In this document: piece after piece, positions 48,272 to 55,740 of the stretch
How the letters are laid out: every line of letters begins with the position of its first letter
How positions within the stretch are numbered: position 1 is the first letter of the stretch
DNA from: a virus
IMG/VR virus record: IMGVR_UViG_3300032291_001823
Span: 29,516 to 93,515 of that record
DNA length: 64,000 nt
Strand: one strand, 5' to 3'
Program-made: the position numbers and the translations under genes
The notes under the pieces: model-generated
Databases searched by the model: none
Told to the model about the DNA's origin: nothing
What the model saw: the letters and a program-made list of their open reading frames with translations, nothing else

Positions 48272-48558
48272 TGCAAGTGAATAAAAAGTTCTTTCCTCCT
48301 GTCTTACAAGACAACGAAACAGCTTATTTTTCACATTTAATAGGTGTAATTGAATCAGTTGATGAATTGGCAAGTCTGGAAATAACAAAGAACCCTAACT
48401 CTTATCATTTCAGACTTGCTCCTTCTCTTCCAAAGTATAACAACATGCTTCTAGAGGAGATATTAAAGTTCCACAACATATTCAAAATAAAATTAAATCT
48501 TTCAAAAAGCATAAAATCCTCTGGAACAATAACATTTCAAGTGGTTATAGAGGAATAA
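48271..48558 (+). CDS. Hypothetical protein (95 aa)
   Basis: The start overlaps the preceding stop (TAATG). The 95-residue product is mixed alpha/beta with no cysteines and no recognised motif. It may act with the Dps-like protein upstream, given the coupling. Confidence 0.55.
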   Translation: MQVNKKFFPPVLQDNETAYFSHLIGVIESVDELASLEITKNPNSYHFRLAPSLPKYNNMLLEEILKFHNIFKIKLNLSKSIKSSGTITFQVVIEE

Positions 48559-48576
48559 TGCACAAAAACATAAACT

Positions 48577-49320
48577 ATGCCCACGTTTATAAAAACTGGA
48601 TATTGGGAAAAGTTACAGAAGGGATATAAAGGATGGTTGAATCTTGATGAGATAATTTCAGGTGCAGCAATCACTGGCTCTGGAACATCTGGATATTTTC
48701 CAAAGTTCAATGGAACCTCTGCTCTACAGAATAGCTCTATGTCAGAAACCACTCAAGGAATTGTTACTATTAGTCCAAGTGGTACTTTTAATTCAACATT
48801 TATTCTTGAAGGAGATGCTGGTGTATTTTATCAAGCAAATAGATATTCAAATAACTCAACCCATCCAAGATGTGAACTTAGGAAAGCAAGAGGAACTCGT
48901 ATAACTCCTTTAGTTGTTCAAACAAATGATCTGTTAGGTTCTTTAGAATTTTATGGATACGATGGATCAGCTTTTCAAAGAAATGGAATAATAGGAGTTT
49001 TTGTTGATAGTGTAGCAGGATCTGCAATAAATCCTAGATTACAAATTGGATTAGGTACATCAGCTCCTAACAACCAATACTATTTAACTCTTTTCAATAC
49101 AGGTAACTTTGCAATAGGAGGCGCTTCTGACGACCTTGCAAACAAACTGCAAGTCACTGGTTCTGTAATTTCTACACAATACAGACTATCAGCATTGAAC
49201 ACAGCACCTGCATCTGCAACAGCAACAGGAACTCTTGGAGAAATAAGAATTGATGCTAACCACATATATGTTTGCACAGCAACAAATGTATGGAAGCGTG
49301 CTGCAATAGCAACATGGTAA
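48577..49320 (+). CDS. Short tail fibre with P-T-F-I-K adaptor
   Basis: This 247-residue protein starts M-P-T-F-I-K-T-G-Y-W and G-W-L-N-L-D, the adaptor also found at 38636. A fibre-like beta region with G-T-S-G-Y-F-P-K-F follows. The C-terminal 90 residues resemble the A-N-K-L-Q-V-T-G and L-G-E-I-R-I-D endings of other fibres in this window. It is probably a second receptor-binding fibre using the same attachment site as the C1q-like one. Confidence 0.7.
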   Translation: MPTFIKTGYWEKLQKGYKGWLNLDEIISGAAITGSGTSGYFPKFNGTSALQNSSMSETTQGIVTISPSGTFNSTFILEGDAGVFYQANRYSNNSTHPRCELRKARGTRITPLVVQTNDLLGSLEFYGYDGSAFQRNGIIGVFVDSVAGSAINPRLQIGLGTSAPNNQYYLTLFNTGNFAIGGASDDLANKLQVTGSVISTQYRLSALNTAPASATATGTLGEIRIDANHIYVCTATNVWKRAAIATW

Positions 49321-49327
49321 AAATAAA

Positions 49328-49359
49328 TTTGGTGATTTCAAATAAATACATTACATTCG
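49328..49359 (+). promoter_or_regulatory. Bacteroidota-type promoter
   Basis: TTTG at 49328-49331, 20 bases, then TACATTCG at 49352-49359. Only one base differs from the TAnnTTTG consensus. The predicted start near 49363 leaves about 20 bases of leader before the ATG at 49384. It lies in a 63-base gap at the head of the holin and small-protein cluster. Confidence 0.6.
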
Positions 49360-49383
49360 TCACTAAAACCAAAAATTAAATAT

Positions 49384-49626
49384 ATGGAATCTGTAAAGAA
49401 TTCTTTTGATCCAAGTAAGAAGTACAAATGGCAGCCTAACACAAACTTTGAAGTGACAGGTGCTGAATTTGGTGTCATGTTAAATGCGTTCAGGCTTGCT
49501 CTTTCTACAGAAACTGCTCAACAAACTCTTTTAATTTACGAAGCTTCTAAGACAGCTGAGAGTGTTCTTGCAAGAGCTGTTGAGATTGGAATTGTAGAAG
49601 AAGCAGACGAACAGATAGATAACTAA
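49384..49626 (+). CDS. Hypothetical protein (80 aa)
   Basis: The first 25 residues are polar, then amphipathic helices follow (about residues 30-70) with an acidic C terminus. It is the first gene after a promoter-like site and 10 bases upstream of the putative holin. No family was recognised. Confidence 0.6.
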   Translation: MESVKNSFDPSKKYKWQPNTNFEVTGAEFGVMLNAFRLALSTETAQQTLLIYEASKTAESVLARAVEIGIVEEADEQIDN

Positions 49627-49636
49627 AACAATAAAT

Positions 49637-49894
49637 ATGGAAACTAAAAAGTGGTATCAATCCAAGACAATCTGGGGAATTATCATTTCTGCAGCAGGTT
49701 TTATTGCAGCTCATGTACTTGAAGCTCCTGTAGAAATCCCAGAAAACGCTGATTTTGAACAACTTAAAGCACATGTAGAAGCTGTTAAAGCTGCTAAAAG
49801 TAACATCACTGTAATCATCAGTGAAGTTGTTGCTGCTGTAGGTAGTGTTCTTGCCATCATCGGTAGGGTTAAGTCTGAAGGAAAGATTGCCTAA
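49637..49894 (+). CDS. Putative holin
   Basis: This 85-residue protein has two membrane segments (about residues 13-28 and 56-75) separated by a charged loop, and short charged ends. The beginning, K-K-W-Y-Q-S-K-T-I-W-G, is like many phage holins. It would let the amidase at 37885 reach the cell wall. The distance from the endolysin (about 11 kb) is unusual but both lie on the same strand. Confidence 0.65.
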   Translation: METKKWYQSKTIWGIIISAAGFIAAHVLEAPVEIPENADFEQLKAHVEAVKAAKSNITVIISEVVAAVGSVLAIIGRVKSEGKIA

Positions 49895-49937
49895 ATTAAA
49901 TGGCTGGGTGACGAATAGCTAAAAGCACATTATTTCT

Positions 49938-50087
49938 ATGAAAAAGATGATTAAACGTAAGGATGGTTCTGTTTCCCAACATGGTTTATGGGACTCTATT
50001 CGTGCAAATAAAGGCTCTGGAAAGAAGCCTACATCACAGATGCTTAAGCAGGAGAAGAAAATTAAAGCTGCCTCCAAGAAGAAATGA
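49938..50087 (+). CDS. Small Lys-rich protein (49 aa)
   Basis: The 49-residue product (begins M-K-K-M-I-K-R-K-D-G, ends A-A-S-K-K-K) is strongly basic and probably unstructured or helical. Its stop overlaps the next start by ATGA. It belongs to a run of small basic genes that are probably coordinately expressed. Confidence 0.55.
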   Translation: MKKMIKRKDGSVSQHGLWDSIRANKGSGKKPTSQMLKQEKKIKAASKKK

Positions 50088-50164
50088 AAATGTGTGGCAT
50101 CCATATAATAGAATTGGATGAAGATGGGCTATGTTCTAAATGTTTAGAAGAAAATAATAAATAA
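50084..50164 (+). CDS. Possible tiny zinc-binding peptide (26 aa)
   Basis: This 26-codon frame overlaps its upstream neighbour by ATGA and its downstream one by TAATG, the usual couplings here. It contains C-G-I-H and C-S-K-C, four potential zinc ligands. It is too short for certainty. Confidence 0.4.
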   Translation: MKMCGIHIIELDEDGLCSKCLEENNK

Positions 50165-50520
50165 TGCCCACGATTAAAAAACTATTACAATCCTCCCCAA
50201 GAATGAGAAATGTAACACCTGTTCCTAATGGTCCTCTTGTAAAAAAGAAAGGACCCTTTAAAGGATCTACCCTTAAGAGTGGTGGAAAGGTGACAGTGAG
50301 TGCTGGTGGAGAGAAGCACGTAGTTTATAAATCTAAGAAAAATAGTAGTAAAGCTACCAAAGGAGACATAATTGTGAACCATCCTACAAAGGATAAAGGT
50401 AAATGGGATACAATAAACCTCACCAAGATAGGAAGAGCTAAAACTGTTAAACAGGGTGTAGCCTCTACAAAGAAATGGCACAAAGACAATCCTAATTATA
50501 AATACAAAAAGTCTAAATAA
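50164..50520 (+). CDS. Basic protein with G-G motif (118 aa)
   Basis: This 118-residue Lys/Gly/Thr-rich protein contains L-K-S-G-G-K-V near residue 38 and beta-like segments around H-V-V-Y-K and I-V-N-H-P. It couples to both neighbours by one-base overlaps. It may bind DNA or be packaged; no family was recognised. Confidence 0.55.
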   Translation: MPTIKKLLQSSPRMRNVTPVPNGPLVKKKGPFKGSTLKSGGKVTVSAGGEKHVVYKSKKNSSKATKGDIIVNHPTKDKGKWDTINLTKIGRAKTVKQGVASTKKWHKDNPNYKYKKSK

Positions 50521-50675
50521 TGGCAAAGATAAGCAAAGCTAAAAACCTGTCAGCAGGTGTTGGTGGAAAAGGTAAGAAAGCTCCTATGGTAGATCCAAAA
50601 GGTGCATATACAAAGGTGCAAGAACGCACTCTTGGTAACATGAAGAAAGGTGGTAAAATCTCTAAAAAGAAATAA
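50520..50675 (+). CDS. Small basic protein with G-G motif (51 aa)
   Basis: The 51-residue product ends M-K-K-G-G-K-I-S-K-K-K, a Lys-rich version of the recurring motif. The start and stop both share bases with the neighbouring genes (TAATG). The function is unknown. Confidence 0.55.
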   Translation: MAKISKAKNLSAGVGGKGKKAPMVDPKGAYTKVQERTLGNMKKGGKISKKK

Positions 50676-50836
50676 TGGCTACAGATAAGAAATGGATACA
50701 GAAAGCAACAGCTTCTATTAAACGTAGAGGAACTGCTGGAAAATGTACACCTATTACTAAGCCTGGATGCACAGGTAAAGCTAAAGCCCTTGCTAAGACT
50801 TTCAAGAAAATGGCTAAAGCTCGTAAAAGCAAATGA
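50675..50836 (+). CDS. Small basic protein (53 aa)
   Basis: This 53-residue product has R-R-G-T-A-G-K-C and K-P-G-C segments with two Cys, then a Lys/Ala-rich helix. It overlaps the next gene by ATGA. It may be a nucleic-acid binding peptide, based only on charge and layout. Confidence 0.55.
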   Translation: MATDKKWIQKATASIKRRGTAGKCTPITKPGCTGKAKALAKTFKKMAKARKSK

Positions 50837-51045
50837 CAATATTCGAACCTTCTAATAGAATAGAAGTAATCACTCCAAAAGGAGAAGGAGTCATTTGGTT
50901 AGTGACCGAGTTCGGTCATGAAACAGATACAATATACACTGTAATTATTAACAATACAGGTGAGATGTGGCAATTACGACACAAAGACATTATTGTGAAA
51001 GCTAATATAACATTTGGAAGATATGGCCAGAATACCCAAGACTAA
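50833..51045 (+). CDS. Hypothetical small beta protein (70 aa)
   Basis: The 70-residue product is not basic, unlike its neighbours. It has a beta pattern from I-E-V-I-T-P-K-G-E-G to W-Q-L-R-H-K-D-I, like a small barrel. It overlaps the next gene by 23 bases. No family was recognised. Confidence 0.55.
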   Translation: MTIFEPSNRIEVITPKGEGVIWLVTEFGHETDTIYTVIINNTGEMWQLRHKDIIVKANITFGRYGQNTQD

Positions 51046-51373
51046 AGTTTATAACCCACAGAAAGCAGAAGCTTATGTAGGGAAAGGTGTTCTTAAAAAT
51101 GGTGGTAAGACACCAGCTTGGACACGCTCTGAAGGAAAAAATCCTTCTGGAGGATTAAATGCTAAAGGTGTTGCTAGCTATAGAGCTGCTAATCCTGGAT
51201 CTAAACTTAAAATGGCTGTAACCACACCTCCTTCAAAGTTGAAGAAGGGTAGCAAGGCTGCCAAAAGAAGAAAAAGTTTTTGTGCAAGGATGTCAGGAGT
51301 TAAAGGTCCTATGAAGAAACCTAATGGTAAACCAACTAGGAAAGCTCTTGCACTTCGTAAATGGAATTGTTAA
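51023..51373 (+). CDS. DUF6321-type small basic protein
   Basis: The ATG at 51023 is chosen over a TTG at 51014, giving 116 residues. The segments T-R-S-E-G-K-N-P, G-G-L-N-A-K-G, R-R-K-S-F-C-A-R-M-S-G and the end A-L-R-K-W-N-C match a family of short basic phage proteins annotated DUF6321, as I recall it. An extra L-K-N-G-G-K motif precedes the domain. The function of the family is unknown to me. Confidence 0.65.
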   Translation: MARIPKTKVYNPQKAEAYVGKGVLKNGGKTPAWTRSEGKNPSGGLNAKGVASYRAANPGSKLKMAVTTPPSKLKKGSKAAKRRKSFCARMSGVKGPMKKPNGKPTRKALALRKWNC

Positions 51374-51393
51374 TAATTTAAAACATAATAATA

Positions 51394-51747
51394 ATGGCAA
51401 AAATTAAGAAAGCCCAAATGGGTAAAGGTGTTCCAAAAAGCAAAGCTGTAACAGAGTCTGGTAAGATGGTTGACAGGAAAGCTTTTATGAAAAGGCAAGA
51501 TGACATGGTTAAATCCATGAATGATCAGTATTTCTCTCGTCCTGAGAATAAGAAAGCTGTTGCTCCTAAGAAGAAAATGAAGAATGGTGGTAAAGCCTTC
51601 CCAGATCTTAATAAGGATGGTAAAGTTACTAAGGCTGACATTCTTAAAGGACGTGGTGTTATTAAGAATGGTGGTAAGATGGCAAAGAAAGCTATGAGTG
51701 GAATGAAGATGATGAAAGGTGGTGGCAAGTGTAAAAACGGCTGCTAA
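51394..51747 (+). CDS. Basic protein with EF-hand-like loop and G-G motifs
   Basis: This 117-residue Lys/Gly-rich protein has two copies of K-N-G-G-K (near residues 63 and 92) and a K-G-G-G-K-C-K-N-G-C end. Between the first two lies D-L-N-K-D-G-K-V-T-K-A-D, whose Asp/Asn spacing matches a single EF-hand or dockerin calcium loop. It is the last but one gene before the convergent terminator. A calcium-responsive structural or tethering role is possible but speculative. Confidence 0.6.
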   Translation: MAKIKKAQMGKGVPKSKAVTESGKMVDRKAFMKRQDDMVKSMNDQYFSRPENKKAVAPKKKMKNGGKAFPDLNKDGKVTKADILKGRGVIKNGGKMAKKAMSGMKMMKGGGKCKNGC

Positions 51748-51884
51748 TGAAATCTGGTAAACCAAAGAAAGCTCCTAAGGTGAAAAATCCTCGTCCTAAG
51801 GACAATTATATGAAGGAAGCTGACACAAAGCTTAGGCTAAAAAGTCCTCAATGGCCTATGAAACAGAAACGTCTTTCTAAATAA
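51747..51884 (+). CDS. Small basic protein (45 aa), last gene of the plus-strand block
   Basis: The start shares bases with the previous stop (TAATG). The 45-residue Lys/Pro-rich product has no motif beyond K-N-P-R-P-K-D-N-Y. It lies just before the terminator. Confidence 0.55.
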   Translation: MKSGKPKKAPKVKNPRPKDNYMKEADTKLRLKSPQWPMKQKRLSK

Positions 51885-51904
51885 TAACTCGTCCTGTATT
51901 CCGT

Positions 51905-51943
51905 AAGATGTGCACGCTCTTTCTGGTGCACTTCTTTTATTTT
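51905..51943 (+). terminator. Rho-independent terminator at the convergent junction
   Basis: AAGATGTGCAC pairs with GTGCACTTCTT (one mismatch) around a 10-base loop, followed by TTTTATTTT. It ends the plus-strand block exactly where the minus-strand genes end. Its T tract overlaps the last codons of the minus-strand glycosyltransferase. Confidence 0.75.
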
Positions 51944-52476
51944 AATGAGTTGTATATAGACAACACTTTTGGAATGAATGTTGAACTAGCTGCATCTTGA
52001 TAACATTGTTTAGCAAATATTCCATCTGACTCATACTCATCTAGATTCCATCTCTTGTCTCCTACACATTGTTTGGAAACAATAAAGTTGTGACTATCTA
52101 TACTGCCCACTTCTATAACGTTGCCTTTTAAACGCATGTTTCTATCTTTCCATTCTTGTGAGAACGATATGAAGTCTACGTTTAAATGGTTTACATTTTC
52201 CCATAGATAAGGATGGATAGTGGTATCATCATCGTTGAAATAGATGTGTCCGTTCTCCACCTTATCTATAGCGTGGTTTCTCTGTCCGTTTCCATATATA
52301 CTTCCCCCCACCTTTATTGCATACGCTTCACATTCCTGTGGTATGTCAACTTTAGGAACATCATAAGCATCAAATACAACTATCCATCTGTAGCTATCAC
52401 GTGGAATGTTTATAGTTTTTGCTATATCATGTAGGTTGTTAGGACGTGTACAAGGGGTAATTATGTTTAAGAACAT
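51937..52476 (-). CDS. Glycosyltransferase-like protein (GT-A, short)
   Basis: This 179-residue protein starts with I-I-T-P-C-T-R-P (typical of GT2 starts), has N-D-D-D near residue 96 as D-x-D equivalent, and W-K-D-R-N-M near residue 118. It is shorter than usual GT2 enzymes and may be a minimal domain. It overlaps the upstream methyltransferase gene by 10 bases and closes the minus-strand operon. Confidence 0.65.
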   Translation of the reverse strand: MFLNIITPCTRPNNLHDIAKTINIPRDSYRWIVVFDAYDVPKVDIPQECEAYAIKVGGSIYGNGQRNHAIDKVENGHIYFNDDDTTIHPYLWENVNHLNVDFISFSQEWKDRNMRLKGNVIEVGSIDSHNFIVSKQCVGDKRWNLDEYESDGIFAKQCYQDAASSTFIPKVLSIYNSLK

Positions 52477-53117
52477 GGTGTATTGTTCCTGTTTAATATA
52501 AGAAGCTTATCATTATTCCATCCTGGAGAGTACTTAAGCCTATGTTCTGTCATTATGAATGTCATAGATGAGAAGTAGTCTTCTACATCACTAATAGCCT
52601 CAACATACTTCCTTTCATCCTCGCTTCTGAATATGTCTTCTATAATAAGGAATCCTCCAGGTGCTATATGTTTATACGCAACGTTAATAAACCTCACCTG
52701 ATCATTGAACTCATGTGTACTGTCTTCTATTATAATGTCAAACATCTTTGAAGACAGTCCTTCTGATATAGATGACTTGTTCTTTATATCCATGTTTATA
52801 TAGGTGGTGTCTGACAGGTTATCATTGATTGCTTTTTGCAATCTCTGTTCTGCATACTCATACCCATATAACGTTGCGTTAGGGAAATACTCTCTCCAGC
52901 ACAGCATAGACATATTATCTAATATACCCACCTCTCCAAGAACAATTGGATTGTAACGCATATAAGAGAATAACATGTTGTAAACAGCTGTATATGGATG
53001 CTTATGTAACGATGGCACAGTGTTATACGGACATTTGTCTGTAGGATATTTAATTCCTATTTCACATAAGTCTGACACAGCATTTGTAGAATCAATGACC
53101 AAGTTTTGTACTTTCAT
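52467..53117 (-). CDS. SAM-dependent methyltransferase-like protein
   Basis: The Met at 53117 is preferred over the one at 53165, which lies inside the upstream gene; this gives 216 residues. A class I Rossmann pattern is visible: L-G-E-V-G-I near residue 78, Y-G-Y-E-Y-A, D-I-I-I-E-D-S-T-H near 141, and P-G-G-F-L-I-I-E-D. The D-x-x-x-E-D-x-x-H and I-E-D segments recall macrocin O-methyltransferase or CmcI-like sugar enzymes. With three neighbouring glycosyltransferases it probably methylates a sugar or glycan. Confidence 0.7.
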   Translation of the reverse strand: MKVQNLVIDSTNAVSDLCEIGIKYPTDKCPYNTVPSLHKHPYTAVYNMLFSYMRYNPIVLGEVGILDNMSMLCWREYFPNATLYGYEYAEQRLQKAINDNLSDTTYINMDIKNKSSISEGLSSKMFDIIIEDSTHEFNDQVRFINVAYKHIAPGGFLIIEDIFRSEDERKYVEAISDVEDYFSSMTFIMTEHRLKYSPGWNNDKLLILNRNNTPCS

Positions 53118-53127
53118 TTGTTGTGTT

Positions 53128-53697
53128 TTAGTTGTGTACGAACAGCACCTTATTAACCTTAGCAATGTTCTCCACTGGAAATCTTTGCTTGAAGTTTTCT
53201 ACAAACCATCCATCAGCAGCATACTCTGTTCCTAGGTATAGCTGTTGAGCCAAATCTCTACGTGTAGCAAATGCTCCCATATCAATTTGTCCTCCTGCAG
53301 GAACACATTTGAAATATGCATAATTGAAATGTGAATGCACCATATCCCAATACACCATTCCCACCTTCTGTTTACATAATGTAGATATTTCTTCTACAAA
53401 GTTGGGAGTGTAATAGTTATCATCACCTGTCATGATGATGTAATCAGCAGTGCTCATTTGTTTACCCATCTCTCTAGGAGTGTGACCCCAATCATTATAT
53501 CTCTTATCTGTAACCGTATGTCTTATTCTAGAATCCTTAAACATATTGATGATGTCTAATATCTCATCTAGATGATCAGTTCCATCTATAACAACGTTAG
53601 CTCCCCAATCTCCATTAGTTTGAGCAACTAGGGATGCTAACATTGATGTAAGAGGAGCAGGTCTATAGTATGTTGGAATTATGAACTCTACTAGCAT
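53128..53697 (-). CDS. Family 2-like glycosyltransferase
   Basis: This 189-residue protein has the GT2 opening I-I-P-T-Y-Y-R-P and a T-G-D-D-N-Y-Y segment near residue 94 that should bind the nucleotide sugar and metal. G-A-F-A-T-R-R-D and D-G-W-F segments near the end fit the acceptor side. It overlaps the upstream glycosyltransferase by 35 bases. Possible roles are glycosylation of virion proteins, phage DNA or host surface. Confidence 0.7.
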   Translation of the reverse strand: MLVEFIIPTYYRPAPLTSMLASLVAQTNGDWGANVVIDGTDHLDEILDIINMFKDSRIRHTVTDKRYNDWGHTPREMGKQMSTADYIIMTGDDNYYTPNFVEEISTLCKQKVGMVYWDMVHSHFNYAYFKCVPAGGQIDMGAFATRRDLAQQLYLGTEYAADGWFVENFKQRFPVENIAKVNKVLFVHN

Positions 53698-54454
53698 TGT
53701 ATTGTTTTAATATGTTTAAATAATTTCTAGTCCAATTTGGCACTAGTTTGACATCACCAGTTGGAATTTGACCCATCTGCCTAAGCTTCTCAACATGTGC
53801 AGAATGTCTTTGTATTGCATTTGGACGTGAATCATCATCTGTACCAAGCCCACTCATGTGATAGCCCCTACCTCCCCACATATAGAACCAACTAACTTCC
53901 TCATCAGGAGGAGAAGCAATAACCACCTTATCTCTTCCAAGCTCATGCATTTTTACAACAAGAGTCATGTCATATCCAGCATTCTCTAAAGGATGTCTAC
54001 CTACAGCTTCCCAAGCATCTCTGCTATATACAATTCCTGAATTACCAAGTCCTGTAATAGCTTCAATGTTTTCTCCACTAAACAAAACTCCTCTGTTCCA
54101 ATGTAATAGATTAGATGCTGGTGTAAAATATTTTGCAATATTTCTTAGATGATTTGGCATAGCAATGTCATCATCATCCCACACAGCAATTATATCATGT
54201 TTACATTTCTCAAGAGTGTAATTTTCTTTCTCTCCTATTGTACTGAATGTCTCTTTAAGGTTGTAAATCTTAACCTCTGGATGATCAAATATGAGAGTTT
54301 GTAAAGGATAGTCATTTACAATAATGAGTTCTTTTTCTCCTGGATAGTCTTGCTGGAGAAAGCTGTAAATGGACTCTTCCAAGTAGTCCACTCTTCCATA
54401 AGTTATACACTTACACGATATCGGAGGAAAATAGTTTGTAGAATCGTTCTGCAT
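53663..54454 (-). CDS. Family 2-like glycosyltransferase
   Basis: This 263-residue enzyme has S-C-K-C-I-T-Y-G-R near residue 13, I-I-V-N-D-Y near 44, and A-V-W-D-D-D-D near 90, the GT-A D-x-D region. The later G-Y-D-M-T-L and W-F-Y-M-W-G-G-R-G-Y-H-M-S-G segments match the C-terminal half of GT2 enzymes. It overlaps genes at both ends (44 and 35 bases), so the four sugar genes are probably translated together. Confidence 0.75.
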   Translation of the reverse strand: MQNDSTNYFPPISCKCITYGRVDYLEESIYSFLQQDYPGEKELIIVNDYPLQTLIFDHPEVKIYNLKETFSTIGEKENYTLEKCKHDIIAVWDDDDIAMPNHLRNIAKYFTPASNLLHWNRGVLFSGENIEAITGLGNSGIVYSRDAWEAVGRHPLENAGYDMTLVVKMHELGRDKVVIASPPDEEVSWFYMWGGRGYHMSGLGTDDDSRPNAIQRHSAHVEKLRQMGQIPTGDVKLVPNWTRNYLNILKQYNASRVHNSNIL

Positions 54455-54719
54455 CTTCTTTAGTTAAATAGATTTCTGTTTGAAAAACATCTCTTTGGCG
54501 CTTAGTTCCTTTCACCTTATTTGTTCTTACATCTACATCAGGAACTTCTTGTGACCTTTCATGTATGTCGTCCAGAAGGACAATCATTCTCTCGTCCTCA
54601 AGTGTTACAGCTCTGATAACCTTGTTTAAATTGAACCCATCAACATACTCCTTGTATTCAGGAGCTTCTGGAGTTCCACCAGAAATCTCTTTCCTCTTGT
54701 AAAAAAACATTTCACTCAT
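54411..54719 (-). CDS. Hypothetical protein (102 aa)
   Basis: This 102-residue charged protein (F-F-Y-K-R-K-E near the start, T-K-E-D-A-E-R-F-Y-K-L-F near the end) has no recognised domain. It overlaps the downstream glycosyltransferase by 44 bases and follows the SNase gene by 15. Confidence 0.55.
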   Translation of the reverse strand: MSEMFFYKRKEISGGTPEAPEYKEYVDGFNLNKVIRAVTLEDERMIVLLDDIHERSQEVPDVDVRTNKVKGTKRQRDVFQTEIYLTKEDAERFYKLFSSDIV

Positions 54720-54734
54720 TGTATTGTATTTTAA

Positions 54735-55094
54735 TTAATAAACCATAGGAACAGCTAAACCTTTTTCCAATATAACACTATTTAAATGTGTTAAGAATCC
54801 TTCTCCACAATATACATCTATTAGAGGTCTTCCGTATTTGTCCAGTTCTACACTCTTAACCATTATAACACTCCTCAAAGGTAGTGAATCTATTACAAAT
54901 TGTTTTGTAATCATTCCTTTTTCCTTTTCCTGTAGATTCTTTGTCTTTGTTTCAGGAGCATTAATTCCATAAAATCTACACGTAGAGGTGTAAGTGTTTC
55001 TGAACCCTGTATCAATAGCAAGTTCTACAGTGTCTCCATCTAACACTCTAATTACAATAGCTTTGTAATAATAAAGTTTATCTTCCATATTCAT
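54735..55094 (-). CDS. Staphylococcal nuclease-like (SNase) protein
   Basis: The start at 55094 (or the Met two codons on) is chosen because the longer frame runs back through PhoH; the product is 119 residues. V-L-D-G-D-T-V, C-R-F-Y-G-I-N-A-P-E-T and D-K-Y-G-R correspond to the calcium site, catalytic Arg/Glu loop and second Arg of SNase. One usual Asp is Asn in the N-A-P-E-T loop. There is no signal peptide, so it acts in the cell, perhaps in host DNA or RNA degradation. It overlaps PhoH by 17 bases. Confidence 0.8.
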   Translation of the reverse strand: MNMEDKLYYYKAIVIRVLDGDTVELAIDTGFRNTYTSTCRFYGINAPETKTKNLQEKEKGMITKQFVIDSLPLRSVIMVKSVELDKYGRPLIDVYCGEGFLTHLNSVILEKGLAVPMVY

Positions 55095-55740
55095 AATCAA
55101 GAATTTTTCCAACGATGTCTGATCTGTGGTTTTCCTTAAGCTTAATCCATTTGAGTTCTGATATCCTTTTAGACATCTCAATGACATAAGCCAGTCCATT
55201 CATACCATTATCCCTAATGTCAGTTTGCTCAAGGTCACCATTAATAATAATCTTACCTGTCTTACCAAGCCTTGTGAGAATAGCTAACATCTGAGCCTTT
55301 GTAAGATTTTGAGCTTCCTCAACAATCAGCAAGTCATCAATAGTCTTACCACGTATAAACTGTACAGGATAGGTGAGAATCTTTTTAGCTTCTATAAACT
55401 CCTGTATCTTCACTCCATCATAGCACTTAAGAAGGTTCTCCTGAAAGGCTTCTAGATAAGGATTAAACTTATCTTCTATTCCTCCAGGTAGATAGCCTAA
55501 TGAGTTACCCACTTCAATAGTGGCTCTTGTTACAAACACCTTTTCACACTGCTTCTTAAAAAGGAAATCAAGAGCCACTTGAGCACCAACTAATGACTTA
55601 CCACTGCCTGCTCTTCCTGTTATTATAACAATCTGATTGTCAATTATAAGTCTTTTGGCTTCTTTTTGTTCTTCGTTAAGAGTGATTTTATACTTAATAT
55701 CATTCTTATACTCACGCTTTGGTTCTTTCATACTTTTCAA
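55078..55740 (-). CDS. phoH: PhoH-like ATPase
   Basis: This 220-residue protein is a PhoH-type P-loop ATPase. It has a Walker A I-T-G-R-A-G-S-G-K-S near residue 40 and a Walker B L-L-I-V-E-E-A-Q-N near residue 134. Between them are R-A-T and G-Y-L-P-G, and I-I-I-N-G-D-x-x-Q-T-D comes after. PhoH is common in phages; it is thought to be an RNA or DNA helicase-like ATPase, but its phage role is unsettled. It overlaps the HNH gene upstream by 29 bases. Confidence 0.9.
   Translation of the reverse strand: MKSMKEPKREYKNDIKYKITLNEEQKEAKRLIIDNQIVIITGRAGSGKSLVGAQVALDFLFKKQCEKVFVTRATIEVGNSLGYLPGGIEDKFNPYLEAFQENLLKCYDGVKIQEFIEAKKILTYPVQFIRGKTIDDLLIVEEAQNLTKAQMLAILTRLGKTGKIIINGDLEQTDIRDNGMNGLAYVIEMSKRISELKWIKLKENHRSDIVGKILDYEYGR

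Noticed and set aside
53663-53697. Programmed frameshift joining the two glycosyltransferase genes
   Set aside because: Each frame has its own start and complete GT features, and overlaps of this size are common in this operon; no slippery sequence was seen.
54735-55199. Longer start at 55199 for the SNase gene
   Set aside because: The extra 35 residues lie wholly within the PhoH coding sequence in another frame and are not SNase-like.
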